A stretch of 37,296 nt of DNA from the NCBI GenBank assembly GCA_026692705.1, contig JAPLOE010000142.1, positions 1-37,296 on the forward strand, written 5' to 3'. The notes under the pieces are model-generated. The model had not been told where the DNA came from, did not search any database, and saw nothing but the letters and a program-made list of their open reading frames with translations. The position numbers were made by a program, and so were the translations under genes. Of the stretch, positions 10,101 through 17,365 are shown piece after piece (position 1 is the first letter of the stretch; every line of letters begins with the position of its first letter). The stretch comes from Planctomycetota bacterium (GTDB taxonomy: Bacteria; Planctomycetota; UBA1135; GCA-002686595).

Positions 10101-10581
10101 CGCGCGCGACGCGCAGGGCCGGCCGCTCGAGCGCCTCTCGATGATCGCGACCGATTCCAGCGGGCGCTTCTCCTACGAAGGCCTCGAGCCCGGCGACTAC
10201 ACCGTGCTCGCGCGCAAGGACACGCTCACGACCGGCGAGAGCTCGCGCCTGCGCGTCGAGGAAGGCCGCACGACCGAAGTCGAGCTCGCGCTGCACGGCG
10301 GAACGATCCTGCTCGTGTCGCTCTCGGGCGACGACGGCGAGCCGCTCGACTGCACGGTCAGCGTGCTCGACGAAGCGGGGCGACAAGTCAACGGCACCAT
10401 GGCGCTCACCGAAGTCATGGCGGCCTTCTCGAACGGCACGCTGAACTCCAAGGAACAGCGCGTCGGCCCGCTCACTCCGGGCAAGTACCGCGTCACCGTC
10501 GTCGCCGACGACGGCCGCAAGACGACCAAGCCCGTGACGCTGACCGGGCAGGCCGAGCGCAAGCTCAACATTCGCCTTTGA
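7138..10581 (+). CDS. Large envelope-anchored carboxypeptidase-regulatory-like repeat protein
   Basis: 1147 aa. The N-terminus MKKLIIASLVLVAAAATSVLYVW is a signal or signal-anchor, followed by an Ala/Glu/Thr-rich linker to about residue 80. The rest is a string of roughly nine or ten beta-sandwich modules of the CarboxypepD_reg-like type. Each shows the family phrases G-x-V-x(2)-DG-x-PV-x-GA-x-V and DG-x-F-x-(3)-L-x-PG-x-Y (for example RVVDEKGAPVAGAKLTV and GRFSYEGLEPGDYTVLA). There is no peptidase domain. Such modules are usually structural or adhesive parts of envelope proteins; no ligand can be named. The C-terminal region (RVGPLTPGKYRVTVV, TLTGQAERKLNIRL) is closely matched by the gene at 32352, so the two are paralogues. 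It stands alone between the boxR-type gene and the MoxR operon, with a hairpin before and after it. Confidence 0.85.
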   Translation: MKKLIIASLVLVAAAATSVLYVWTETQDSGVAAERGVVPPAQAEVEGAAAPAPPTSTDVAANAQATGGEAASEEPTERREIDLETAKWREGWVRLPAGTPADERVEIALIGAGGSREATLRDENDERFWADKRVLYRAEVAADGRFRVPLPEGDDELRLVLRARYGYLDGPHNLDRSNETPVELKPRLGAWVTGRVVLPEGANASEFDVEAARLELGFNALAFAGGGGVAPPVGLRNHETHANSDLSFEFRGVVASVERDVRVRPAKLAAKKSQLFKVGPGEHATMDVQLSRGATLLGRVVDEKGAPVAGAKLTVIVDPVAFGQGGYEVREGESDATGAFALAAVTPGKVELIVTKKGTLDRKLPFELTEGVAKDAGDVVLSSGEVVAGHVRWSDGRPCTGAKVEVNFDPAALGGMSGLNALQGANGEGVVDADGAFEVSGLGKGPFVVTVAARPEGAERDHRARVAGVKPGTRDLELVLAAPLELSGRVLDTLGAPVVGATVRAIEDSGGMMRSIGGRRVNSKPTGDDGSFVVSDLSPGTWSLDARAEGFTRCAPVDVTLARDEVHEPLELKLERGGAILGRVLRPDGTPAAGASVRQRITMESLRSIGAEENGVPRSATAGEDGNFRFGELGAGLVQLVASLDGFATSTIVEAQVKPGEETRDVVLTLRIGGRITGEVYAKDGTPAAGAQVIAQLTADPLSQRFATSDREGLFAFEHMAPGAYQVLHIPGMGGGSSNPEDATAMFGDMKMASATVEDGAEVHVVLGAPPKDPVEISGRVLAGEEGVPSVVLSFFPDAIDSISGLKLATTDSAGRFSLRLDGPGRYTVSIQKPGASGQQQSITQSLDVPSGASFGHDFHLPLGSIAGRVTDGDGRPVAHVRVSLFESGPVRNGTLMGEHYSEIETGEDGRYELVWLKPREYAVAVGGAALGGLLGGSSSSGRQVREGVAVQAERRTDGIDFQLHKPGRITGVVRQADGTPAGEAAIFARDAQGRPLERLSMIATDSSGRFSYEGLEPGDYTVLARKDTLTTGESSRLRVEEGRTTEVELALHGGTILLVSLSGDDGEPLDCTVSVLDEAGRQVNGTMALTEVMAAFSNGTLNSKEQRVGPLTPGKYRVTVVADDGRKTTKPVTLTGQAERKLNIRL

Positions 10582-10594
10582 ACGGGCCGTAACG

Positions 10595-10625
10595 CGCTCT
10601 CGACGCACCTGTAGGCGTCGGAGCG
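10595..10625 (+). terminator. Hairpin after the repeat-protein gene
   Basis: CGCTC-(T)-CGACGC pairs with GCGTCGGAGCG: 11 bp with one bulged T and an 8-nt loop, starting 14 nt after the stop. No T-run follows, so it resembles the U-poor hairpins of high-GC bacteria rather than a canonical terminator. Confidence 0.4.
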
Positions 10626-10813
10626 GCACGACGGGCCGAGCCTTGGACACCACCACGAACAGCACGATCGGAAGCCTGCCTTGAAGGCGCGGGGAGCGGG
10701 CCGCGTCCGGGTACTGGGCCGCGGCGGGCTCGATTCGCGGCGCCAATCGGCTCGATCCATCCCGGGAAGCGAATTTCGAGCTGGGCGTCCAATGCCGACA
10801 GCGTCGCGGACGC

Positions 10814-10819
10814 TAGCAT
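10814..10819 (+). promoter_or_regulatory. Predicted -10 box, possibly a leaderless start
   Basis: TAGCAT lies seven bases before the ATG at 10827, so initiation at the usual distance would fall at or next to the ATG. The upstream 245 bp have no Shine-Dalgarno and no good -35. A small hairpin, GCGTC-GCG-GACGC (10801-10813), directly precedes it. Nothing else was found in this intergenic stretch. Confidence 0.3.
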
Positions 10820-10826
10820 TTTCGCC

Positions 10827-11996
10827 ATGGCCGTGAAGCTCGCCACTTGCGTTGCCGCGTTGCGCCGTCGCGTCGTCGCCGCCGAATGGACGGCGCGCGC
10901 CGGCGGATTGCTCGGTTGGACGATCGCCGGTTGCGCCACCGCGGCCCTGCTCGCGCGTGGCATCGGCGACTGGCAACGGACGGAATCGGCGTGGCTCTTC
11001 GCGCCGGTGGTCGCGGCCCCCATCGTGGCCTGGGTCCTCGCGCGGCGCTCGCGCCCGAGCGCTGCGGCGGCTGCAGCGTGGCTCGACGTGCACGCCGGCG
11101 CTGCGGGGTACGTCGTGACGGAGAACGAGCTGGGCCAGTCGTCGTGGACGCCGCGCACGGAAGAGGCGCTCACGAGCGCGCTCGCTGCGTTGCCGCGCGT
11201 CGATGTCGTGCGCGCGGCGAAGCCCGTGCTCGCGGCGGCGGTGTTCGCGGCCGTTGCGCTGTGGATCGAGCTGCCGGAGACGGTGGTCGGCCCGCCGCAG
11301 GCGGTGAGCACGGCGGCGCTCGAGCGCGTCGAGGAACAGATCGAGACGCTCGAGGACGCGCTGGCGGTCGAGCCGGAGCTCGCGGAAGAACTCGAGGAAC
11401 GACTCGAGGCCGCCAAGGCCGACGCGGAAGCCGGCAATCCCGAGAGCACGTTCGAGGCGCTCGATGCGCTCGAGCAGCGCATCGAACAGGCCGTCGAGCA
11501 CGCCGAGCAGATGGCCGAGCAGGCCGCGCGCGAGCTCAACCAGGCCGCGACCGATCCCAACCTCGCCAAGGCGCAGGACGCGCTGAAGAACGCGCTCTCC
11601 AAGATGGACTCGGCCGGGCTCTCGAAGGACCTGCCGAAGTCCGTGCAGGAGGCGCTGCCCGAAGGTGCGCAGTCGCTCGACGGAGAGCAGCTCTCCTCGG
11701 CGGAGCTCGCCAAGCTCGCGCGCGAGCTGAAGGGCGGGCTCGACGCGCGCCTCGCCAAGCTCGCCAACGGGCGCCTCGTCGATGCGTCGAAGCGAAGCCC
11801 GGGGGCACATGACGGGGCCGAGGCAAGGGTCACGCCGTGGGCGGGGCCGAAATTCCGGGCAGCGGCGGAGTCTCGCGCGGACGCGCGGACGCGGCGCTCA
11901 ACTTCTCGGGCGAGACCGAGGGGCGCACCGATCAATTCGAGTCGAAGGAACTGCCGGAGGCGCAGGTGCTCGACCCTGAATCGACCGCGGTCGTGA
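10827..11996 (+). CDS. Coiled-coil membrane protein of the MoxR operon, N-terminal part (frameshifted)
   Basis: First part of a gene whose frame changes near its end. Two hydrophobic segments occur in the first 70 residues (LLGWTIAGCATAALLA and LFAPVVAAPIVAWVLA) and a third near 130-145 (AAVFAAVALWIEL). A long charged alpha-helical or coiled-coil region follows (about 150-240: ERVEEQIETLEDALAVEPELAEELEERLEAAKADAE). After about position 11785 the frame degenerates into arginine/serine-rich sequence with atypical codons and stops at 11996, while protein-like sequence continues in another frame to 12157. The gene opens the MoxR operon. Membrane proteins with long coiled coils are often found at this place in such clusters and may be scaffold or partner for the ATPase; that is inference. 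I do not recognise a named family. Confidence 0.7.
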   Translation: MAVKLATCVAALRRRVVAAEWTARAGGLLGWTIAGCATAALLARGIGDWQRTESAWLFAPVVAAPIVAWVLARRSRPSAAAAAAWLDVHAGAAGYVVTENELGQSSWTPRTEEALTSALAALPRVDVVRAAKPVLAAAVFAAVALWIELPETVVGPPQAVSTAALERVEEQIETLEDALAVEPELAEELEERLEAAKADAEAGNPESTFEALDALEQRIEQAVEHAEQMAEQAARELNQAATDPNLAKAQDALKNALSKMDSAGLSKDLPKSVQEALPEGAQSLDGEQLSSAELAKLARELKGGLDARLAKLANGRLVDASKRSPGAHDGAEARVTPWAGPKFRAAAESRADARTRRSTSRARPRGAPINSSRRNCRRRRCSTLNRPRS

Positions 11997-12157
11997 GCGT
12001 CGGCCTCGGCACGCCCGAGGCGGATGCGAACGGACAGTCGGGTGGCAACGTCGACGCGGGGACGTCGGTCGGGCGCGGCGCATGGAAGCGCCGGCTCGCG
12101 CCGCACCACCGCGAGGCCGTGCAGGAATTCTTCGGAAAACCCGGGGAGAAACGATGA
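11837..12157 (+). CDS. Same protein, C-terminal part after the frameshift
   Basis: Continuation of the preceding gene in the frame one base back. The frame is open from 11813; 11837 is its first GTG. The sequence EIPGSGGVSRGRADAALNFSG, then DPESTAVVSVGLGTPEAD and APHHREAVQEFFGK, has normal codon use and looks like the conserved tail of a longer protein, not an independent gene: it lacks a ribosome site of its own and begins within the upstream frame. It ends in a 4-bp ATGA overlap with the MoxR gene. A true intact gene would need one or more corrected bases between about 11785 and 11840. Confidence 0.55.
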   Translation: MGGAEIPGSGGVSRGRADAALNFSGETEGRTDQFESKELPEAQVLDPESTAVVSVGLGTPEADANGQSGGNVDAGTSVGRGAWKRRLAPHHREAVQEFFGKPGEKR

Positions 12158-13173
12158 CGACGGCGGAGGCGGCGCTGCTCGCGCCCGCGGATGTGGCGAA
12201 GGCGCGCGCGAGCGCGCAGGGAATCCAGGACGGCCTCGATCGCACGATGCTCGGCCAGGCCGAGCTCACCAAGCTCGTGCTCACGGGCTGCCTCGCGCGC
12301 GGGCACGTGCTGCTCGAGGGCCTGCCGGGTCTCGGCAAGACCGAGCTCGTCAAGGCGCTCGCGGCGCTGCTCGGAATCACGTTCCGGCGCCTGCAGTTCA
12401 CGCCCGACCTGATGCCCGGCGACGTCACCGGCGGCCACGTGCTCGAGGACGACGGCTCGGGCAAGCGCAACTTCGTGTTCCACCCCGGCCCGGTGTTCAC
12501 CAACGTGCTGCTCGCCGACGAGATCAACCGCGCGAGCCCCAAGACGCAGTCGGCGCTGCTCGAGGCGATGGCGGAGCGGCGCGTGACCGTGCTCGGCGAG
12601 ACGCGGCCGCTGCCGAGCCCGTTCTTCGTGCTCGCGACGCAGAACCCGATCGAGCTCGAGGGCACGTACCCGCTGCCCGAGGCGCAGCTCGATCGCTTCC
12701 TGTTCAAGGTCGAGGTGCCGCCGGTTTCGAGCGGAACGCTCGAGGAAATCCTGACCACGCGCCGCGGAGGTCGCCCGCCGGAACACACGGCGGTGATGGA
12801 CGCGGGCAAGCTGGCCGAGCTCTACCGCGCGGTCGACGGCATCTACTTGCCGAAGGCCGTCGCGAACTGGATCGCGCGCATCGTGGCCTCGACGCATCCG
12901 TCCGCGCCCGCGGCGCCGGAGAAGGTCCGCACGTACGTCAAGCACGGCGCGAGCCCGCGTGGCGCGATCGCGATCGGCGAGGCGGCGCGTGCGCACGCGC
13001 TGCTCGCGGGCAAGCCCAACGTCGGCTTCGACGACGTGCGGGCGGTCGCCGTTCCGGCGCTCGCGCACCGGCTCGTGCTCGACTACCGCGCGCGCCTCGA
13101 CGGGGTGCGTGGGCCCGACCTCGTGCGCGCGACGCTCGAGGCGGTGCCGGAGACCGCGGAGATCGCGGGATGA
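12154..13173 (+). CDS. MoxR-family AAA+ ATPase
   Basis: 339 aa from the ATG at 12154, preceded by a good GGGGAGA ribosome site and overlapping the previous stop by 4 bp. Walker A GLPGLGKT is at 56-63, Walker B VLLADE at 118-123 followed by the family-specific INRASPKTQSALLEAMAER, and sensor 1 ATQNP at 161-165. The C-terminal lid begins near YRAVDGIYLPKAVANWI and contains the sensor-2-like GASPRGAIAIGEAARAHALL. MoxR ATPases are chaperone-like enzymes that act with VWA-domain partners to mature or insert cofactors and remodel membrane complexes. DUF58 and two VWA genes lie in the same cluster, supporting that role. The substrate is unknown. Confidence 0.93.
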   Translation: MTTAEAALLAPADVAKARASAQGIQDGLDRTMLGQAELTKLVLTGCLARGHVLLEGLPGLGKTELVKALAALLGITFRRLQFTPDLMPGDVTGGHVLEDDGSGKRNFVFHPGPVFTNVLLADEINRASPKTQSALLEAMAERRVTVLGETRPLPSPFFVLATQNPIELEGTYPLPEAQLDRFLFKVEVPPVSSGTLEEILTTRRGGRPPEHTAVMDAGKLAELYRAVDGIYLPKAVANWIARIVASTHPSAPAAPEKVRTYVKHGASPRGAIAIGEAARAHALLAGKPNVGFDDVRAVAVPALAHRLVLDYRARLDGVRGPDLVRATLEAVPETAEIAG

Positions 13174-14480
13174 TCCGGAGCGCCCTCCAGCTCGCACTCG
13201 CTGGCGCCCTGTTCCTCCCCACCGCTTTCGCCGGGGATTCCACGCAAGTCCTGACGCGCGCGAAGGTCGAGGCGCGGCTCTCCAGCCCGTGGCCGGGCAT
13301 GCTCAACAAGGGCTGGGCGCCGGTGCGCGTCGAGCTGCGCAACGACTCCGATCGCCCGCGCACGGTCTCGATCGGCGGCTCGTGCAGCGACTGGCAGATG
13401 GGCTGCACGTCGGAGCAGCGCGTCGAGCTCGCGCCGGGCGAGCAGGCCGACCTGGAGCTCACGCTGCCGACCGGCGGCACGTGGCAGACGGACTGGAACT
13501 TCAACGTCCGCTCCAACGGCGACGCGGCCTATTTCTCCGGCGTGCTCTCGGGTGGCGGCGAGTACGCGTACTGCAACGTGCTCGTGATCGGACCCGACGA
13601 GGTCCCGGCGAGCGAGGTCACGCACTGGCAGGAGCAGTGCTCGACGACCACCGTCGGCTACACGGCGCCGGGCACTACCTCGACGCACGACAACATCCAG
13701 ATGGGCTTCGCGGTGCACGGCGAGCTGCCGCGCTCGAACACGGCCTACACGAGCCTCGATCTGGTCGTGATCGACGCGCGCAAGGGCCTGCCGCAGGATG
13801 ACAAGCTCGAGCCGCTGATGGCCTGGGTGCGTTCGGGTGGACGCCTGCTGCTCATGGGTTCCGGGGCGCTGGACCTCGCGGCCCGCAACGGAGCGCTCGC
13901 GCCTTGGCTCGAGAGCCGCTTCGCCCTCGACGACGAGGGGCACCACTTCATCTGCGGCCTCGGGCAGGTCGTGTTCGACGCCTCGGACGGCGGTTTCGGG
14001 TACGAGTCGACGCGCCAACTCATCGCGCAGCACGCCGAGGAGGACTCGAGCGACGTCGCGCCGCGCACGAACGGCACCTCGCGAACCTCGAGCGCCATCC
14101 TGAACGTGCCCGGCCTCGGCGCGATCCCCCACCGCATCTTCGCGTTGCTGCTGCTCGGCTTCGCGCTCGTGATCCACCGGCGCCCGTCCGGTGCTGCTGC
14201 TGATCACGATCCCCGCGATCGCGCTGCTGTCGTCGCTGACGCTGCTCGGCTACGGCGTGCTCGTGCAGGGCCTCGACATCAAGGTCGCGAGCTCCACGGT
14301 CTCGCTGCTCGACACGCGCCTGCACCGCTCGGCGACGATCGAGAAGCGCATCATCTTCGCGGGCCTTTCGCCCGACGGCCTGCGGCCCGATCCGGGGACC
14401 AGCGTGCATCCGATGCCTTCGATGGGCGGCGGCGGCATCGGTCCCGACCGGCTGCAGCTCGCGATCGAGCGCAGCCCTGA
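13170..14480 (+). CDS. Secreted/membrane protein of the MoxR operon, N-terminal part (frameshifted)
   Basis: Starts at the ATG at 13170, overlapping the moxR stop by 4 bp. MIRSALQLALAGALFLPTAFAG is a signal peptide. The following region (VEARLSSPWPGMLNKGWAPVRVELRNDSDRPRTVSI) is an immunoglobulin-like beta domain. Residues 195-270 hold a Rossmann-like part resembling glutamine-amidotransferase folds (LDLVVIDARKG, LEPLMAWVRSGGRLLLMGSGA) without an evident catalytic Cys. A membrane helix begins at IPHRIFALLLLGFALVI. Sense is lost at about 14176: the frame becomes arginine-rich and stops at 14480, while the natural continuation, the second membrane helix, is in the +1 frame. Proteins of this layout are common partners in DUF58/MoxR/ABC clusters. 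Function is unknown. Confidence 0.7.
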   Translation: MIRSALQLALAGALFLPTAFAGDSTQVLTRAKVEARLSSPWPGMLNKGWAPVRVELRNDSDRPRTVSIGGSCSDWQMGCTSEQRVELAPGEQADLELTLPTGGTWQTDWNFNVRSNGDAAYFSGVLSGGGEYAYCNVLVIGPDEVPASEVTHWQEQCSTTTVGYTAPGTTSTHDNIQMGFAVHGELPRSNTAYTSLDLVVIDARKGLPQDDKLEPLMAWVRSGGRLLLMGSGALDLAARNGALAPWLESRFALDDEGHHFICGLGQVVFDASDGGFGYESTRQLIAQHAEEDSSDVAPRTNGTSRTSSAILNVPGLGAIPHRIFALLLLGFALVIHRRPSGAAADHDPRDRAAVVADAARLRRARAGPRHQGRELHGLAARHAPAPLGDDREAHHLRGPFARRPAARSGDQRASDAFDGRRRHRSRPAAARDRAQP

Positions 14481-14922
14481 GCTGCTGCTCAGCGGCGGTT
14501 ACATCCCCGCGCGCACTTCGGTGGCGCAGGTGTTGATCACCGAGCGCGCGGCCCGCGGGCGCCTCGAGGTCGCGCGCGTGCCCGAGGGCCTCAAGGTCAC
14601 CAACAGCCTCGGTGCGCGGCTCGAGCGCATCGTCGCGCGCGACGCGGCGGGCAACTGGTACGTGCTCTCGCAGCCGCTCGACAAGGGCGAAAGCGCCGTG
14701 CTCGACCCGGCCGACGCCTCGAACCTGAGCCTGATGCTCGAGCAGCCTTTCCGTGCGTTGCCCGCGAGCCACGCGCTGTCCGCGGACCTGCCCAGCGCCT
14801 GTTTCGTCGCGCGCACGTCCTCGGCGCCGTTCCGCGACGATTGCGGGCTCGAGCTCAACGAGATCCAGGGCACGCACACGCTGCTCGGCGTGTGGGGCCT
14901 CGACGAGGAGGCGTGGCGATGA
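14191..14922 (+). CDS. Same membrane protein, C-terminal part after the frameshift
   Basis: Begins within the upstream frame with RPVLLLITIPAIALLSSLTLLGYGVL, clearly a membrane helix of the type that follows GFALVI in intact relatives. Relatives usually have a short cytoplasmic loop of about ten residues ending in a run of arginines between these helices; it is missing here, which suggests a small deletion rather than a single-base slip. The remaining about 220 residues are predicted extracytoplasmic (VASSTVSLLDTRLHRSATIEKRIIF and so on). No independent ribosome site is seen. It ends in a 4-bp ATGA overlap with the ABC ATPase gene, so the operon reading order is otherwise intact. Confidence 0.6.
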   Translation: MLLLITIPAIALLSSLTLLGYGVLVQGLDIKVASSTVSLLDTRLHRSATIEKRIIFAGLSPDGLRPDPGTSVHPMPSMGGGGIGPDRLQLAIERSPELLLSGGYIPARTSVAQVLITERAARGRLEVARVPEGLKVTNSLGARLERIVARDAAGNWYVLSQPLDKGESAVLDPADASNLSLMLEQPFRALPASHALSADLPSACFVARTSSAPFRDDCGLELNEIQGTHTLLGVWGLDEEAWR

Positions 14923-15851
14923 GCGCGCTCGAGGTCCAGGCCATCTCGAAGCGCTTCGGCACGCTCAAGGCCGTCGACGACGTGAGCTTCACCGTCCACC
15001 CCGGCGAGATCATGGGGTTCATCGGGCCCAACGGCGCCGGCAAGACGACGACGATGCGCATCTGCTCGACGCTCGAGCTCCCCGACCAGGGTGACGTGCT
15101 CGTCGACGGCATCAGCGTGATCGAGGAGCCGCGCGCGGCCCGCCGCCGCATCGGGTTCATGCCCGACTCCTACGGCGCCTACGCCAACACGTCGATCACC
15201 GACTACCTCGACTTCTTCGCACGCGCCTACGGGCTCGCCGGCGATCGCCGCCGCCAGCAGGTCGCGCGCGTGATCGAGTTCACGTCGCTCGGCGACCTCG
15301 TCGAGAAGGAGATCAGCTCGCTGTCGAAGGGCCTCAAGCAGCGCCTGTGCCTCGCGAAGACCCTGCTGCACGATCCGGCCGTGATGATCCTCGACGAGCC
15401 CGCGGCCGGCCTCGACCCGCGCGCGCGCGTCGAGCTGCGCGAGCTCGTCAAGGCACTCGCGGGCCTGGGCAAGGCGATCCTCGTGTCGTCGCACATCCTC
15501 ACGGAACTCGCGGAAATGTGCACGACGGTGACGGTGATCGAGCGTGGCACCATGCGCGGGACGGGCTCGGTCGCCGCGATCGCGCGCGGCGTCTCGACGA
15601 AGCAGATCATCTTCGCGCGCACGCTGACCGGGCCCGAGCGGCTGGAACGCACGCTGCTCGAGCTGCCGCACGTCAGCGAGGCGCGCCGCGAGCGCGAGGG
15701 CGTCGTGTTCGAGTACGCCGGCACGCAGGACGACCTCGTCACGCTGCTCACGCAGCTCGCCGGAGCGGGGCTCGGCCTCGTGGAGTTCGCGCCGCAGCAG
15801 GTCAACCTCGAGGACGTGTTCCTGTCGCTCACCGAGGGCAAGCTGCAATGA
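14919..15851 (+). CDS. ABC transporter ATP-binding protein
   Basis: 310 aa. Walker A GPNGAGKT is at 36-43, Walker B VMILDEP at 155-161 followed by the D-loop (AAGLDPRAR), and the H-loop is in LVSSHILTELAE. The signature is LSKGLKQR (135-142) instead of LSGGQ, a usual variation in the drug/Na+ and gliding-type ABC-2 exporters (NatA, BcrA, GldA-like). The C-terminal 80 residues are the extra domain typical of those ATPases. The next gene encodes the membrane partner, overlapping by 4 bp. The pair is embedded between MoxR and DUF58 genes, so its transported substrate is probably linked to that system (inference). Confidence 0.93.
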   Translation: MSALEVQAISKRFGTLKAVDDVSFTVHPGEIMGFIGPNGAGKTTTMRICSTLELPDQGDVLVDGISVIEEPRAARRRIGFMPDSYGAYANTSITDYLDFFARAYGLAGDRRRQQVARVIEFTSLGDLVEKEISSLSKGLKQRLCLAKTLLHDPAVMILDEPAAGLDPRARVELRELVKALAGLGKAILVSSHILTELAEMCTTVTVIERGTMRGTGSVAAIARGVSTKQIIFARTLTGPERLERTLLELPHVSEARREREGVVFEYAGTQDDLVTLLTQLAGAGLGLVEFAPQQVNLEDVFLSLTEGKLQ

Positions 15852-17365
15852 GCGCGAGCACCACTCCCGGCCTCCGCATCGACGACCGGCTCAACCCGAT
15901 CCTCGTCAAGGAAGTGCGCCAGTCGCTGCGCGGGAAGTACTTCCGCGTGCTGTTCTGGCTCACGCTGGGGCTCGGCACGCTGATCGGGCTCTCGATCGTC
16001 GCCAGCCTCGGCGGCGAGAACTCCGACGAGACCGGCCAGATCTTCTTCATGGCCATGTTCGGCGTGCTGTCGGCGGCCGTGCACGGCTTCGTGCCGTTCT
16101 CGGCCTTCTTGTCGACCAGCGCGGAGTGGGACGAGAACACCTACGACCTGCTCGTGATCTCGAACCTGCGCCCGCGGCAGATCGTGCAGGGAAAGCTGCT
16201 CTCCGCGCTGATTCAGGCGCTGCTGTACTACTCGACCTTCGGGCCGTTCCTCGTCTTCGCGTTCCTGCTCAACGGCGTCGACCTGCTGTCGATCGTCGCG
16301 CTGCTGTCGGGATCGCTCGCGACCTGCGTCGCGCTGACGATGCTCGGCATCGCGGCCTCGAGCCTCGCGAGCACCAAGGTGCTGCGGGTCGTGCTGATGG
16401 CGCTGTTCGGCGCCGGCCTCGTCGTGGCGTGGATGTTCGGCATGGGAATGGCCGGCACGATCACGTTCCAGCCGCAGTCGCTGCGCGACGCCGAGGGCCA
16501 GACGGCGGTCGTGGCCTACGTGACGATCGCGCTGCTGGTCGCGATGCTCGGCAACTCGGTGGCGAACTCGCGTTTCGCGCACGAGGAGGAGAACCGCTCG
16601 ACGTCGCTGCGCGTGATGTCGACGCTGGTCGTGCTGTGCGCGAGCCTGTGGGGCGCGTGGTTGCACTGGCAATTCGGCGGCATCGGGAGCCTGTGGGCCT
16701 GCCATGCGGTCGCGGCGGCGGCGCTGTTCGTGCCGTGGATCTTCTTCATGACCGAGCCGGAGCCGCTCGGCCGCCGCATCGCCGCACACGTGCCGCGCAA
16801 CTCGCTGCTGGCGTTGCTCGCGATGCCGTTCCTGCCGGGCGGCGGTCGCGCGGTGCAGCTCGCGCTGCTGCAGATCGCGCTGGCGGTCAGCTCGAGCGCG
16901 CTCGTGCTGCTGCCGAGCTCGACCCCGGTCGAGGAGATCGTCAAGACCTGTTTCCTCGTCGGGATGGCCTACGGCTACGCCTTCGCGATCGCGGGCCTGC
17001 CGAGCGCGATCGGCGCCTTCTTCCTCGAGCGCCCGTCCGCGCGCATGCTGCTGCGCATCTTCATCTTCCTGTCGCTGCCGGTCGGGGTGATCCTGCCGGC
17101 GCTGGCGGGGTTGTTCCTCGGCATCCGCGAGTGGACGCGCTTCGAGCACCCGTTCAACCCGGTGTGGGTCATCGCGGACTTCGAGATGCAGCGCTCGGGC
17201 CTGGGCGGACTGATCGTGCTCGCCGCGGGGCTGGTCGCCGCGCTGCTGCTCAACACGCCGCGCCTGTTCGCGGCCGCACGCGAGACGCTGGCCGCGAGCC
17301 GCGCGCGCAAGGCGGCCCCCAAGCCCAGTTCCTCCGCCCCGGTCGCCGATGCGCCCGCGTCCTGA
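15848..17365 (+). CDS. ABC-2 type transporter permease
   Basis: 505 aa with about ten to twelve hydrophobic segments. A cytoplasmic N-terminus contains NPILVKEVRQSLRGKYFRVLFWLTLGLGTL, the phrase typical of ABC-2 permeases. EWDENTYDLLVISNLRPRQIVQGKLLSALIQALLYY is the conserved coupling loop that contacts the ATPase. The tail is Ala/Pro/Ser-rich and cytoplasmic. It is translationally coupled to the ATPase gene (ATGA) and overlaps the DUF58 gene by 17 bp. No substrate can be deduced. Confidence 0.9.
   Translation: MSASTTPGLRIDDRLNPILVKEVRQSLRGKYFRVLFWLTLGLGTLIGLSIVASLGGENSDETGQIFFMAMFGVLSAAVHGFVPFSAFLSTSAEWDENTYDLLVISNLRPRQIVQGKLLSALIQALLYYSTFGPFLVFAFLLNGVDLLSIVALLSGSLATCVALTMLGIAASSLASTKVLRVVLMALFGAGLVVAWMFGMGMAGTITFQPQSLRDAEGQTAVVAYVTIALLVAMLGNSVANSRFAHEEENRSTSLRVMSTLVVLCASLWGAWLHWQFGGIGSLWACHAVAAAALFVPWIFFMTEPEPLGRRIAAHVPRNSLLALLAMPFLPGGGRAVQLALLQIALAVSSSALVLLPSSTPVEEIVKTCFLVGMAYGYAFAIAGLPSAIGAFFLERPSARMLLRIFIFLSLPVGVILPALAGLFLGIREWTRFEHPFNPVWVIADFEMQRSGLGGLIVLAAGLVAALLLNTPRLFAAARETLAASRARKAAPKPSSSAPVADAPAS

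Noticed and set aside
10582-10826. Small RNA or riboswitch in the 245-bp gap
   Set aside because: Only one terminator-like hairpin and some short GC stems; no conserved RNA motif recognised.
11798-11804. C CCG GGG heptamer in frame, possible programmed -1 frameshift site
   Set aside because: After a -1 slip the ribosome would read two codons and meet TGA at 11810-11812, so the slip cannot join the two parts of the gene. No downstream pseudoknot was recognised.
11781-11979. Third open frame across the frame change of the coiled-coil gene
   Set aside because: Arginine/glycine-rich with poor codon choice; not continuous with either conserved part, though a double indel through it cannot be excluded.
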